Part shown: one piece after another, positions 38,097 to 46,924 of the stretch
How positions within the stretch are numbered: position 1 is the first letter of the stretch
How the letters are laid out: every line of letters begins with the position of its first letter
NCBI RefSeq assembly: GCF_004365965.1
Contig: NZ_SOEB01000008.1
Location: 118,016-182,015 of the forward strand
Reading direction: 5' to 3'
DNA: 64,000 nucleotides
Source: Rhodovulum visakhapatnamense
GTDB taxonomy: Bacteria; Pseudomonadota; Alphaproteobacteria; Rhodobacterales; Rhodobacteraceae
Translations under genes and position numbers: made by a program
The notes under the pieces: model-generated
The model's input: only the letters and a program-made list of their open reading frames with translations
What the model was told of the DNA's origin: nothing
The model's database searches: none

Positions 38097-38848
38097 ACAC
38101 CCCCGCGACACGCGAGGCCTTCGAGGCACGGCTGCGCCGGATCGGCGCCGAGCGCTATCACGACCTGCACCCGTTTCACGGCCTGCTGCATGGCGGGCAA
38201 TGCAGCCCCGATCAGGTGCGCGCCTGGGTCATCAACCGCTATTACTACCAGTCCCGCATCCCGATGAAGGACGCGGCCTTCCTGTCGCGGGTCGAGGACC
38301 CGGCCCTGCGCCGGGCCTGGCGCTCGCGGATCGAGGATCACGACGGCAGCGAGGACAACGAGGGCGGCATCGCGCGCTGGCTCAGGCTGGCTTCGGCCGT
38401 GGGGCTCGATCCCGATTACGTCGCCTCCTGCGCGGGCGTTTTGCCCGCCACCCGCTTTGCCGTCGATGCCTATGTGCGCTTCGTCCGCGAACGGTCGCTG
38501 CTCGAGGCGGTGGCCTCGTCGCTGACCGAGCTTTTCGCGCCGAAGATCCATGCCGAGCGGATCGAGGGCCTGCTGCGGAACTACGCGTTCGCCGATGACA
38601 GCAGCCTGTCCTATTTCCGCAAGCGCCTGGCCGAGGCGCCGAAGGACGTGGCCTTCGGGCTGGCCTGGGTGCTGGATCATGCCGACACCGCAGACCGTCA
38701 GGACGCCGCCGCCAATGCGCTGATTTTCAAGACCGATGTTCTGTGGTCGCAGCTCGACGCGCTTCATTCCGCCTATGTCGCGCCCGCCCGCATCCCGCCC
38801 GGCGCCTGGCGGCCGGGCGAGGGGCTGGCGCTTGCGCGGGCATCATGA
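38093..38848 (+). CDS. pqqC: Pyrroloquinoline-quinone synthase PqqC
   Basis: The product is 251 aa, all-helical, cofactorless oxidase for the last ring-closing oxidation of PQQ. RYHDLHPFHGLLHGGQCSPD, WVINRYYYQSRIPMKDAAFL, RIEDHDGSEDNEGGIARWLR and YAFADDSSLSYFRKRLAEAP are signature stretches, with the catalytic His/Arg/Tyr set in them. The stop overlaps the pqqD start (ATGA). Confidence 0.98.
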   Translation: MNTPATREAFEARLRRIGAERYHDLHPFHGLLHGGQCSPDQVRAWVINRYYYQSRIPMKDAAFLSRVEDPALRRAWRSRIEDHDGSEDNEGGIARWLRLASAVGLDPDYVASCAGVLPATRFAVDAYVRFVRERSLLEAVASSLTELFAPKIHAERIEGLLRNYAFADDSSLSYFRKRLAEAPKDVAFGLAWVLDHADTADRQDAAANALIFKTDVLWSQLDALHSAYVAPARIPPGAWRPGEGLALARAS

Positions 38849-39123
38849 TCGGGCCCGACGACATTCCCGTCCTGCCGCGCGGCGTGCGTCTGCATCGGGA
38901 CCGGGTGCGTGGCGGCTGGGTGCTGCTGGCGCCCGAACGCACGCTGGCGCTTGACGAGACCGGCCGGGCGATCCTGGCCGAAATCGACGGCATCCGCAGT
39001 TTCGCCGCCATCGCAGCCGCGCTGGCCGCGGCCTATGACGCCCCCGAGGCCGAAATTGCCGCCGACAGCCAGGGCTTTCTGGGCGCGCTCCTCGACCGCC
39101 GCTTTCTGGAGATCCGCCAGTGA
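38845..39123 (+). CDS. pqqD: PQQ peptide chaperone PqqD
   Basis: The product is 92 aa: PVLPRGVRLHRDRVRGGWVL, then LAPERTLALDETGRAILAEI. This is the RRE-type winged helix that binds PqqA and presents it to PqqE. The ATG at 38845 overlaps pqqC by four bases, and the end overlaps pqqE by four (GTGA). An earlier in-frame start within pqqC is not used. Confidence 0.96.
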   Translation: MIGPDDIPVLPRGVRLHRDRVRGGWVLLAPERTLALDETGRAILAEIDGIRSFAAIAAALAAAYDAPEAEIAADSQGFLGALLDRRFLEIRQ

Positions 39124-40205
39124 GTGTCCCGCCCCCCATCGCCATGCTGGCCGAGCTGACCCATCGCTGCCCGCTGGCCTGCCCCTATTGCTCGAATCCG
39201 CTGGAGCTGACCCGGAAAGACAGCGAACTCGACACCGCCGCCTGGGCCGACATCTTCCGGCAGGCGGCCGATCTGGGTGTGCTGCAACTCCACCTCTCGG
39301 GCGGCGAACCCGCCACCCGGCGCGATCTGACGGATCTGGTGGCCGAGGCCCGGGCGGCCGGGCTTTACACCAACCTCATCACCTCCGGCATCGGGCTGAC
39401 CGAAAAGCGGCTGCGCGCGCTCGATGCCGCCGGGCTCGACCATATCCAGCTGTCGCTGCAGGGCACCGATGCCGCCATGGCCGACCGGATCGGCGGCTAT
39501 CACGGCGGGTTCGAGCGAAAGCTCGAGGTCGCGCGGCTGATCGGGCAGATCGGCTTTCCGCTGACCCTGAACGCGGTCCTGCACCGCCAGAACCTGCATC
39601 AGCTGCCGCGTGCCATCGAGATGGGGGTCGAGATGGGCGCGCGGCGGATCGAGGTCGCGACCGTCCAGTTCCATGGCTGGGCGCTGAAGAACCGCGCGGC
39701 ACTGATGCCGACCCGCGCCCAGGCCCGCGCCGCCGATGCCGCCGTGGCCGAGGCCCGTGCCCGGCTGAAGGGTGTGCTGGTCATCGACTATGTCCGGGCC
39801 GATTACCATTCCGACTATCCCAAGCGCTGCATGGGCGGCTGGGGCACGACCGGGCTGAACGTCACGCCCGAAGGCACGGTGCTACCCTGCCATGCCGCCC
39901 AGACCATCCCGGGCCTTGTCTTCGACAGCCTCCGCGACCGTCCGCTGGCCGGGATCTGGTATGAGGGCGCTGCCTTCGCCGCCTATCGCGGCACCGGCTG
40001 GATGCGCGAGCCCTGTTCCGGCTGCGAACGGAAGACCGTCGATTTCGGCGGCTGCCGCTGTCAGGCGATGGCGCTGGCGGGCGATCCGGCGGCGGCCGAC
40101 CCGGTCTGTATCAAGTCGCCGCATCACGCAGCGCTTCTGGCCCGGGCCGAGGCCTTCGCCGCGACGGAGGCGCCCGAAATCCTCTGGCGCGCAGCGGCGG
40201 GCTGA
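39120..40205 (+). CDS. pqqE: PqqA peptide cyclase (radical SAM) PqqE
   Basis: The product is 361 aa. The radical-SAM cluster motif is ELTHRCPLACPYCSNP (CxxxCxxC), with SGGEP near residue 62. The C-terminal SPASM region supplies further Fe-S ligands in KRCMGGWG, VLPCHAA, EPCSGCERKTVDFGGCRCQA. It forms the Glu-Tyr carbon-carbon bond of PqqA. The start is GTG at 39120, coupled to pqqD. It is the last gene of the operon and converges on the PedC-type permease gene 5 bp away. Confidence 0.98.
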   Translation: MSVPPPIAMLAELTHRCPLACPYCSNPLELTRKDSELDTAAWADIFRQAADLGVLQLHLSGGEPATRRDLTDLVAEARAAGLYTNLITSGIGLTEKRLRALDAAGLDHIQLSLQGTDAAMADRIGGYHGGFERKLEVARLIGQIGFPLTLNAVLHRQNLHQLPRAIEMGVEMGARRIEVATVQFHGWALKNRAALMPTRAQARAADAAVAEARARLKGVLVIDYVRADYHSDYPKRCMGGWGTTGLNVTPEGTVLPCHAAQTIPGLVFDSLRDRPLAGIWYEGAAFAAYRGTGWMREPCSGCERKTVDFGGCRCQAMALAGDPAAADPVCIKSPHHAALLARAEAFAATEAPEILWRAAAG

Positions 40206-40210
40206 CCGCC

Positions 40211-40999
40211 TCAGTCCCTCCCCGGTCGGCTGCGCGCCGGGTCGTAGCCCCAGAGCGCCAGCAGGAAGAAGACAAGAAAGCCCGAGGCCACCCAAAACAG
40301 CGCCCAGCCATTCAGGCTTTGATAAAGCGCAAACCGGATCAGCTCGACCGCATGGGTGAAGGGGTTCAACGCGCAGATGTCGCGCAGAAGCCGCGAGCTT
40401 TCGGCCATCTTCCACAGCGGATAAAGCGCGGTCGACAGGAAGAACATCGGGAAGATGACGAAATTCATCACGCCCGCGAAGTTTTCCAGCTGCCGCACGG
40501 TCGACGAGATGAACAGCCCCAAGGCGCCCAGCATCAGCCCGCTGAGAACCAGCGCCGGGAAGGCCCAGAGATAGCCCGCCAGCGGCAGCACGATGCCGAA
40601 ACCGGCCGCGATGGCGAGAAACGCATAGACCTGCAGGATCGACACCGCGACGCCTGCCGTCAGCTTGCAGAACAGCAGCCACCAGCGCGGCAGCGGCGAG
40701 GTCATCAGAAGCCGCATCGACCCCATCTCGCGGTCGTAGACAAGCGACAGCGACGATTGCATCCCGTTGAAAAGCTGGATCATTCCGCAAAGCCCGGGGA
40801 CGATGTAGACCTCGTAGGTGATGTAGGTCTGATAGGGCGGGATGATCGAGAGGCCCAGCGCCGCGCGAAACCCGGCGGCAAAGACCACGAGCCAGACCAG
40901 TGGCCGCACCAGCGCCGAAAGAAACCTTCCGCGCTGATGCAGAAAGCGCAACGCCTCGCGTGCGACGATGGCGCGCAGGGCGGACAGCCAGCCGTTCAT
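40211..40999 (-). CDS. ABC-2 type permease of the quinoprotein-associated ABC system (PedC-like)
   Basis: The product is 262 aa with six membrane segments. YITYEVYIVPGLCGMIQLFN, LVYDREMGSMRLLMTSPLPR, the ABC-2 signature region, and ALNPFTHAVELIRFALYQSL match permeases found with PQQ alcohol dehydrogenases (the family called alcohol ABC transporter permease PedC; LutF in Methylobacterium lanthanide uptake is of this kind). It is the last gene of the seven-gene minus operon and overlaps the ATPase gene by four bases. The substrate is unknown; ABC-2 permeases usually export. Confidence 0.88.
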   Translation of the reverse strand: MNGWLSALRAIVAREALRFLHQRGRFLSALVRPLVWLVVFAAGFRAALGLSIIPPYQTYITYEVYIVPGLCGMIQLFNGMQSSLSLVYDREMGSMRLLMTSPLPRWWLLFCKLTAGVAVSILQVYAFLAIAAGFGIVLPLAGYLWAFPALVLSGLMLGALGLFISSTVRQLENFAGVMNFVIFPMFFLSTALYPLWKMAESSRLLRDICALNPFTHAVELIRFALYQSLNGWALFWVASGFLVFFLLALWGYDPARSRPGRD

Positions 41000-41721
41000 G
41001 CCCCGCCGCCCTCGGCGGTCATCTCCAGAAACGCCTCGGCCAGACCCGCGGGCCCCGCGATGTCAGAGGCCAGAGCCTGCCGCAGCACCCGGCCGCGGTG
41101 CAGCACGACCACATCGTCCCCGGGCCCGATCTCGTCGACCAGATGGGTGGCCCACAGCACGCTCAGCCCGTCCTCGGCCAGATCGTGGACATGCGCGGTG
41201 ATCGCCTTGCGGCTCATCGCATCGAGCCCCACCGTCGGCTCGTCCAGCAGCAAGAGGTCGGGCTCGTGAACCAGCGCGCGGGCAATCTCCATCCGCCGCC
41301 GGTGCCCGCCATTCAGCGCGCGCGCCTTCTCGCCCGCCCGCTCGCGCATCGCCAGCCGGTCGAGCGCCGCGTCGATCCGGATCGCGGCCGCGCGCCCCGA
41401 CAGCCCGTGCAGCGCCGCGAAATAGCGCATGTTGCGCGCCACCGTCAGGTCGAGATCCAACGTCGGCTGCTGGAACACCACGCCGATCCGGGCCAGCGCC
41501 TTGCGCGGCGCGCGGGCGACGTCATGGCCCGCGATCTCGATCCGGCCGCTGCGGGTGACCAGAAGCCGGGTCATCAGCCCGAACAGCGTCGACTTGCCCG
41601 CGCCGTTCGGCCCCAGCAGCGCACAGAACCGCCCCGGTGCGACCGAGAAGGACACATCGTCCAGCGCCTGCCGCGCCCCGTAGGACAGGCTGACATGCTC
41701 CAGCCGCAGCGCCTCGGCCAT
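40996..41721 (-). CDS. ABC ATPase of the quinoprotein-associated ABC system
   Basis: The product is 241 aa. Walker A is GPNGAGKST, the signature LNGGHRRRMEIARAL replaces LSGGQ, Walker B is PDLLLLDEP and the H-loop is ATHLVDE. It matches the ATP-binding subunit family linked to PQQ-dependent alcohol dehydrogenases (LutE-like). The ATG at 41721 shares its A with the stop of the preceding ATPase gene. It pairs with the ABC-2 permease downstream. Confidence 0.9.
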   Translation of the reverse strand: MAEALRLEHVSLSYGARQALDDVSFSVAPGRFCALLGPNGAGKSTLFGLMTRLLVTRSGRIEIAGHDVARAPRKALARIGVVFQQPTLDLDLTVARNMRYFAALHGLSGRAAAIRIDAALDRLAMRERAGEKARALNGGHRRRMEIARALVHEPDLLLLDEPTVGLDAMSRKAITAHVHDLAEDGLSVLWATHLVDEIGPGDDVVVLHRGRVLRQALASDIAGPAGLAEAFLEMTAEGGGA

Positions 41722-42320
41722 CACGCCCCCTCCCGCAGCACGGCCGGCTGGCCGACAAGGACATGGATGCGCGAGGCCAGCCGCTCGGCCTCGGCCCGGG
41801 CATGGGTGACCAGAAGCGTCGCGGGCCGCGCCTCGGCGATCAGCCGTTCGGTCAGGGCCAGCATGGCCGCGGCGGTCTCGGGGTCGAGCGAGGCGAAGGG
41901 TTCGTCCAGCACCAGCGCCTGCGGCCGCCCCGCAAAGGCCCGCGCCAGCGCCAGCCGCCGCTGCTGGCCCAGCGACAGCTGCGCCGGATAGGCCCGGCCC
42001 TTGTCGGTCAGCCCGACACGGGCCAGCATGTCCTGCGCCGCCGCCCGGCTGAGGCCCGGATGCACCAGCCGCAGGTTCTGCAGCGCCGTCCGCCAGGGCA
42101 GCAGGGTCGGTTCCTGAAAGACCATGGCGATGCGCTCGGGGCATTGGACCCGCCCCTCGAAATCGGGATCGAGCCCGGCCACGATCCGCAGAAGCGTCGA
42201 CTTTCCGATCCCCGAGGGGCCAAGCAGGGCGACGGTCTCGCCGGCCGCGATCTGCAGGTCGATCCGGCCCAGCACCTCGGCCGCGCCGAAGCGCTTCGAC
42301 AGAAGATGCAGGCCGATCAT
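41721..42320 (-). CDS. NitT/TauT-type ABC transporter ATPase (short)
   Basis: The product is 199 aa. Walker A is GPSGIGKSTLLRIVAGLDPD, the Q-loop MVFQEPTLLPWRTALQNL is characteristic of the nitrate/sulfonate class, the signature is LSLGQQRRLALARAF and Walker B ALVLDEPFASLD. It is shorter than usual (about 250 aa) at the C-terminus. It energises the permease at 42317-43066 and the binding protein at 43073-44041; these are embedded in the quinoprotein operon. Confidence 0.92.
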   Translation of the reverse strand: MIGLHLLSKRFGAAEVLGRIDLQIAAGETVALLGPSGIGKSTLLRIVAGLDPDFEGRVQCPERIAMVFQEPTLLPWRTALQNLRLVHPGLSRAAAQDMLARVGLTDKGRAYPAQLSLGQQRRLALARAFAGRPQALVLDEPFASLDPETAAAMLALTERLIAEARPATLLVTHARAEAERLASRIHVLVGQPAVLREGA

Positions 42321-43066
42321 GCCGCGCGCCAGCGCCGGATGCGGCGTTCCCAGGGTTGCAGCAGCAGCCATTCGACCGCCAGCATCACCACGACGAAGGA
42401 CAGCGCATAGACCAGCACCATCGTCACGTCGAACAGCTGGAAATACAGGTGAATCTGGAACCCGATCCCGTCCGATCGGCCCAGAAACTCGACCACCAGA
42501 ACGATTTTCCAGATTACCGCGATGCCCGAGCGCGCCGCCGCCACGATGAAGGGCGCCAGCTGCGGCAACACCACATGGCGCAGCCGCGCCAGCCCCGGCA
42601 TCCGGTAGACCCGGGCCATGGCGTCCAGATCGCGCGACAGCGCCCGCGCGCCCTCGCGGATCACGGTCGTCACCTGCGGGATCTTGTTCAGCGTCACCGC
42701 CACGATCGCCGCGGTTTCGGTCAGCCCGATCCAGAGATAGCAGAGCACGATCAAAACCAGCGCGGGCAGGTTCAGGAACACCACCAGCCAGGGGTCGAGC
42801 CAGCGGTCGAGCCGCGGCAGACGCCCCATCGCCAGCCCCAGCGCGAGCCCCAGCCCCATCGCCAGACAGAAGGCCCAGGCCACCCGGATCAGCGTCCGGC
42901 CCAGATGATAGGGCAACTCGCCCGACCGGATCGCTTCGGCAAGGGGTTCGGCCAGCGCCCAGGGAAAGGGCAGGATCTGCGCATCGGCCGTCAGCGCGGC
43001 CGCCCCCGCCCAAAGCGCAAAAAGCCCCAGGATCGAGACAAGGGGCACGACGATCCGGTCCGGCAT
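42317..43066 (-). CDS. NitT/TauT-type ABC transporter permease
   Basis: The product is 249 aa with about six membrane segments. The EAA-like loop is GARALSRDLDAMARVYRMPG followed by LARLRHVVLPQLAPFIVAAA, as in SsuC/TauC permeases. It overlaps the ATPase gene by four bases (ATGA) and lies 6 bp after the binding-protein gene. Substrate not deducible. Confidence 0.92.
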   Translation of the reverse strand: MPDRIVVPLVSILGLFALWAGAAALTADAQILPFPWALAEPLAEAIRSGELPYHLGRTLIRVAWAFCLAMGLGLALGLAMGRLPRLDRWLDPWLVVFLNLPALVLIVLCYLWIGLTETAAIVAVTLNKIPQVTTVIREGARALSRDLDAMARVYRMPGLARLRHVVLPQLAPFIVAAARSGIAVIWKIVLVVEFLGRSDGIGFQIHLYFQLFDVTMVLVYALSFVVVMLAVEWLLLQPWERRIRRWRAA

Positions 43067-43072
43067 CGCGGC

Positions 43073-44041
43073 TCACTCGACCACGGCGAAGGTGCCCTCG
43101 GGCAGCGTCGTCGCCTCCCCCACCAGATCGGCGCCGCCAAGCTCGGCCATCAACCTGAGAAGACGGTCGGCGGCCTCGGGCGCGACATTGCCGGGCGCGG
43201 GAACGCCCGCCCGCCAGTCTGCCCGCAACGCCTCGAACTCGGCGTCGGTCCCGGCGTTCATCAGCGGCCGGATCTCGTCCCAGGCGGCATCGTCGGTTGC
43301 CAGCAGGTCCTTGGCATCCCGCGAGGCCGCGTAAAGCGCGCGGTCGATCCCGGGATGGGCCGCGATGAAATCCTCGTCCAGCACGTAGGCCAGAAGCGGC
43401 GTCCCCGGGTCGAGCCCGAGCGCGGTCGAGGCCTCCGAGACCGAAACCAGTTCGCGCATGCCGCCCGCGCGCATCTTGGCGAGGAAATGCCAGAAGTTGA
43501 TCGCGCCCTGCAGATCGCCCGACCTCCCGGCCTTGAAGATTAGCGGCGGCGCGCCGAAGACCTGTTCGGTCGCGGCCTCCAGGTCCATCCCGTATTCGGC
43601 CTGCGCATAGGCGCGCAGGATCAGCCAGGACTTGTCCAGAGGCCCGCCCGCAATGCCGATCTTGCCGCCCGCCAGATCGGCCAGCGTTTCGGCATCGCTG
43701 TTCGCGGGCACCACCAGACCGCCCACCGCGGTGGAATAGGGGATCGCCACATAGGGCCGGCCCGCGGCGCGCTGGCGCGCGACCCAGATCCAGTCGGCGA
43801 CCATCGTCTCGGCCGCGCCGCCCTCGAAAGCGACCCGGGTCGCGCCATTGTCGGCATAGGGCGCCAGCACCAGCTCGAACCCATGCGCCCGGTCGAAGCC
43901 ATGGGCCTTGATCGTCTCAAGCTCCCAGGTCACGGTGCCGATCTTCAGCACCGCCGCGCGCAGTTGCGGCAGATCCTCGGCCCGGGCCGGCCCCAGAAAG
44001 GCCAGAACCGCCAGCGCCACGCCGGTCAGTCGTTTCAGCAT
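43073..44041 (-). CDS. NitT/TauT-type ABC substrate-binding protein
   Basis: The product is 322 aa with signal peptide MLKRLTGVALAVLAFLGPARA. LKIGTVTWELETIKAHGFDR and AHGFELVLAPYADNGATRVA resemble NMT1/SsuA-type binding proteins, then DWIWVARQRAAGRPYVAIPY and LAGGKIGIAGGPLDKSWLIL. It acts in the periplasm. Its position inside an operon devoted to quinoprotein function suggests a substrate needed for that system (a metal chelate, a cofactor or an alcohol-derived compound), but the sequence does not say which. Confidence 0.9.
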   Translation of the reverse strand: MLKRLTGVALAVLAFLGPARAEDLPQLRAAVLKIGTVTWELETIKAHGFDRAHGFELVLAPYADNGATRVAFEGGAAETMVADWIWVARQRAAGRPYVAIPYSTAVGGLVVPANSDAETLADLAGGKIGIAGGPLDKSWLILRAYAQAEYGMDLEAATEQVFGAPPLIFKAGRSGDLQGAINFWHFLAKMRAGGMRELVSVSEASTALGLDPGTPLLAYVLDEDFIAAHPGIDRALYAASRDAKDLLATDDAAWDEIRPLMNAGTDAEFEALRADWRAGVPAPGNVAPEAADRLLRLMAELGGADLVGEATTLPEGTFAVVE

Positions 44042-44076
44042 CTATGTCCTCCCTCTCGCTGCGCGTTTCCACATGC

Positions 44077-45060
44077 TCAGTCGGGGGTTCCGTCCGGGGT
44101 CACCGCCACGCCCCAGGGCTGCTGACCCACCTGGATCGAGCGCAGCGCCTTCTGGCGCGCCACGTCGATCACGGTGACATCGTTGGAATTGCCGTTGGTG
44201 GTGATCAGGAAGGCCTCGTCAGGGGTGAAAGCCATCTGCCAGACCCTCTGGCCCACCAGGATGTAGTCGACCACCTCGTCGGTCGCCGCGTCGATCACCG
44301 CGACCCGGTTGGCGGGCCCGAGCGCCACGAAGACCCATTTGCCGTCCGAGGTGACGCGGATGCCAACCGGCTGCAGCCATTCGGGCAGCACGCCCGGCAC
44401 CTCGAAGCGGATGGTATCGACCAGAGTGGGCGTGCCGTCCCCGGCGATGTCGATCACGCTGACCGTACCGCCGATCTCGGCGCTGACATAAAGCTTGCGG
44501 CCATCGGCGGTGTATTCGGCATAGCGCGGGCGCTGGTCGACCAGGATATTGTGGTGGATCTGGTAATCCTCGGTCGAGATGAAATGCGCCATGTTGGTGG
44601 TTTCCGAGGTGTTGACCACGACCCGCCCGTCGGGGCTGATCGCCATGCCCTCGGGCTCGACACCCACGGGGATCTCGGCCAGCACGGCATGGGTCTCGGT
44701 ATCGACCACGGTCACCAGGTTGTCGTCCTCGTTGGCGATGTAAAGCGGGTTGCCGCTGTGGTTCAGCACGAAAAGCTCGGGGTCGGGGCCCGAGGGCAGG
44801 GTGTAAAGCTCGTCATGGGTGGCGGTGTCGAAGACCCGCACCGTGTCATCGTCCGAGGCGCAGACGTACAACTTGGTGCCGTCCGGGCTGATGGTGATGC
44901 CGCGCGGGCGGTTGCCGGCGGCGAATTCGTCGATGACCGTCCAGCTGTCGCTGTCGATCACCGTGACGGTGTTGCCCTTCTCGTTCGAGACGAAGACCTT
45001 GTTGGCTTGGGCGCCGGTTGCCCCCAGCGCCAGCGCCAGCGCGATCGGCATCGCTTTCAT
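44077..45060 (-). CDS. Periplasmic YVTN beta-propeller protein linked to PQQ catabolism
   Basis: The product is 327 aa. After the signal MKAMPIALALALGATGAQA there are about seven blades with repeats such as GNRPRGITISPDGTKLYVCA, VGVEPEGMAISPDGRVVV and VGQQPWGVAVTPDGTPD. It matches the PQQ-associated beta-propeller family (LutD-like in Methylobacterium). AAGGGA stands six bases before the ATG at 45060; an ATG two codons earlier is too close to it. A periplasmic partner of the ABC/quinoprotein system, molecular role unknown. Confidence 0.9.
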   Translation of the reverse strand: MKAMPIALALALGATGAQANKVFVSNEKGNTVTVIDSDSWTVIDEFAAGNRPRGITISPDGTKLYVCASDDDTVRVFDTATHDELYTLPSGPDPELFVLNHSGNPLYIANEDDNLVTVVDTETHAVLAEIPVGVEPEGMAISPDGRVVVNTSETTNMAHFISTEDYQIHHNILVDQRPRYAEYTADGRKLYVSAEIGGTVSVIDIAGDGTPTLVDTIRFEVPGVLPEWLQPVGIRVTSDGKWVFVALGPANRVAVIDAATDEVVDYILVGQRVWQMAFTPDEAFLITTNGNSNDVTVIDVARQKALRSIQVGQQPWGVAVTPDGTPD

Positions 45061-45078
45061 GTCCATTCCCTTCCGCCC

Positions 45079-46263
45079 CTATCTGAATGCCGCGCAGGAC
45101 GACTCTGGCGCGTCGAGCCCCAGCGTGTCGAGCGGCGAGCGCTGATGCAAAAAGCCGTCCTGCGGCGAGACGCTGACATTGATCCGCCCGTCATACAGCA
45201 GGAGCGGCTGGCGCAGCTGACCGTTCCAGTCCCGAAACGTCACCTTCTGGCCCTTGAAGGCGGCCAGCTCGAACTCCGGGCCCAGCATGTAGGCGCGCAG
45301 TTCGGCCGGATCGGCGGTATCGGTCCGCGTCACCGCCTCGCCCAGCACCCGCAGCGCCAGCCAGACCTGGTAGTCCTCCTCGCGGACCTGACGGCCGGTC
45401 AGCGCCTCGAACCGGCGCTGGAACTGGGTCGCGCCCCAGGCCTCGGTGGCGGCGTGAAAACTGACTGGGCGCAGCCCCGCCGCGCCCATCACCGGGCGCG
45501 GGTCCCACATGTGAAACGGCAGATAGGGCGCGAACACGTCCGAGGCATCGGCCGCGATCACCAGATCGTGGTCCTTCATCCCCTCGGAAAAGACCGGGAT
45601 CTGGCGCTGCACCAGGACATGGCCGGTATCGGTGCGCCGGCTGCCGCCGGTATCCTCGAAAACCCGCTCCTCGACGATCTTCGCACCGAATATCGCTGCC
45701 GCCCGGCGATAGGCCTCGGCCATCGCCCGGTCCTCGGGATGCGAGCCCGAAATCAGCGCCCAGCGCGTCCACTTCTTCCAGATCGCGAATTCGGCCACCG
45801 CATCGGCCAGCATCGCCTCGCTGGGCGCCACATGCAGCAGATTGGCCCGGCAATCGGCATCGCGCAGCCGCGTCTCGCGCGCGCCCGCATTCAGCAGCAA
45901 GGCCCCGTCCCCGGCCCGGTCGGCCAGTGCCAGCACATCGTCCCCCTGCCCCAGCACCACGAACAGCCGCAGGCCCTCGCCCAGCATCCGGTCAAGCGCG
46001 GCCTCGGCCGTGTCCGGCGGAACCGCCGCGGTTTCAGTGACATAGGTATGGCCGAGAAAGCGCCCCGTCGTGGCATTGTCCTCGTCGGCAAGCCGCCCCC
46101 CGGCAAAGCCGAGATCCCGGGGCCATTCTTCAAGGCGCGAGATCGGTGCCAGCTGCGGCCGGTCGACCCGGATCACGCCCACCCGGACCTCAAGCGCGGC
46201 GGCACCGCCCGCGGACAGGACCGCAAGCGCCGCCGCAAGCAGCAGGCAGATCGGGCGTCGCAT
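45079..46263 (-). CDS. Quinoprotein-associated ABC substrate-binding protein (type I fold)
   Basis: The product is 394 aa with signal peptide MRRPICLLLAAALAVLSAGG. LEVRVGVIRVDRPQLAPISR, LLLNAGARETRLRDADCRAN, AFAIWKKWTRWALISGSHPED and EDYQVWLALRVLGEAV fit the branched-chain-amino-acid-type binding protein family found with PQQ alcohol dehydrogenases. It is the first gene of the minus operon, so it probably serves the ABC-2 system downstream. It diverges from the DUF3280-like gene across 124 bp that should hold both promoters. Confidence 0.9.
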   Translation of the reverse strand: MRRPICLLLAAALAVLSAGGAAALEVRVGVIRVDRPQLAPISRLEEWPRDLGFAGGRLADEDNATTGRFLGHTYVTETAAVPPDTAEAALDRMLGEGLRLFVVLGQGDDVLALADRAGDGALLLNAGARETRLRDADCRANLLHVAPSEAMLADAVAEFAIWKKWTRWALISGSHPEDRAMAEAYRRAAAIFGAKIVEERVFEDTGGSRRTDTGHVLVQRQIPVFSEGMKDHDLVIAADASDVFAPYLPFHMWDPRPVMGAAGLRPVSFHAATEAWGATQFQRRFEALTGRQVREEDYQVWLALRVLGEAVTRTDTADPAELRAYMLGPEFELAAFKGQKVTFRDWNGQLRQPLLLYDGRINVSVSPQDGFLHQRSPLDTLGLDAPESSCAAFR

Positions 46264-46387
46264 GGTTATCCTCCCGGTCGGGCCTCTTGCCGGGCCCCGC
46301 AGCCCGACTGTGGCAGACGATCCCGGCCGGGGGAAACCGATACTAAAGGCGCATTGAAGCGGTCCCGGCCCTTTCTAAGCTGGGACG

Positions 46388-46912
46388 ATGCTCCGCCACC
46401 TCGCCCTGACCGTCCTGCTTGCCGCGCTGCCCGTCGGCGCCGCGCAAGCCGGGGCGCCGACGGGCCCGCCGCTCGACCGGAACGGGCCGGTGGCCTTTCT
46501 GGGGCTGACCTTCCTCGACACCTCGACCGAGGGCGCCTATTTCGGCGCCCGCGACGACGAAGCGGCCCGGCTTGCCCTGCTTCGGGACGAGGTCGCCCGC
46601 CGCTTTCGCGCCGAGGGCTTCACGCTGATGGACCTGGCCCCCGTCGCCGCCGAGCTGGAGGCCACGGTCAACCCGGCGAAATGCTATGGCTGCGATCTGC
46701 GGATGGGGCGGAAACTTGGCGCCGCCTATGTGCTGGAGGGCGAGGTCCAGAAGGTCTCGAACCTGATCCTGTCGATGAACCTGGTGCTGCTGGAAATGCC
46801 CGAGGGCCGGATGGTCCGGGGCCGGTCGGTCGATATCCGGTCGAACACCGACGAGTCCTGGCTGCGCGGCATCCGCTACATCCTGGACAACCATTATTTC
46901 GGGAAAGAGTGA
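46388..46912 (+). CDS. Secreted DUF3280-like protein
   Basis: The product is 174 aa with signal MLRHLALTVLLAALPVGAAQA. PVAFLGLTFLDTSTEGAYFG, VNPAKCYGCDLRMGRKLGAA, VLEGEVQKVSNLILSMNLVL and SNTDESWLRGIRYILDNHYF are prominent. I recall this as the DUF3280 family that accompanies PQQ dehydrogenase loci. A CYGC pair could be a redox disulfide. Role unknown. It is the first gene of a four-gene plus operon of exported proteins. Confidence 0.82.
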   Translation: MLRHLALTVLLAALPVGAAQAGAPTGPPLDRNGPVAFLGLTFLDTSTEGAYFGARDDEAARLALLRDEVARRFRAEGFTLMDLAPVAAELEATVNPAKCYGCDLRMGRKLGAAYVLEGEVQKVSNLILSMNLVLLEMPEGRMVRGRSVDIRSNTDESWLRGIRYILDNHYFGKE

Positions 46913-46924
46913 GGGAGGAAACTC

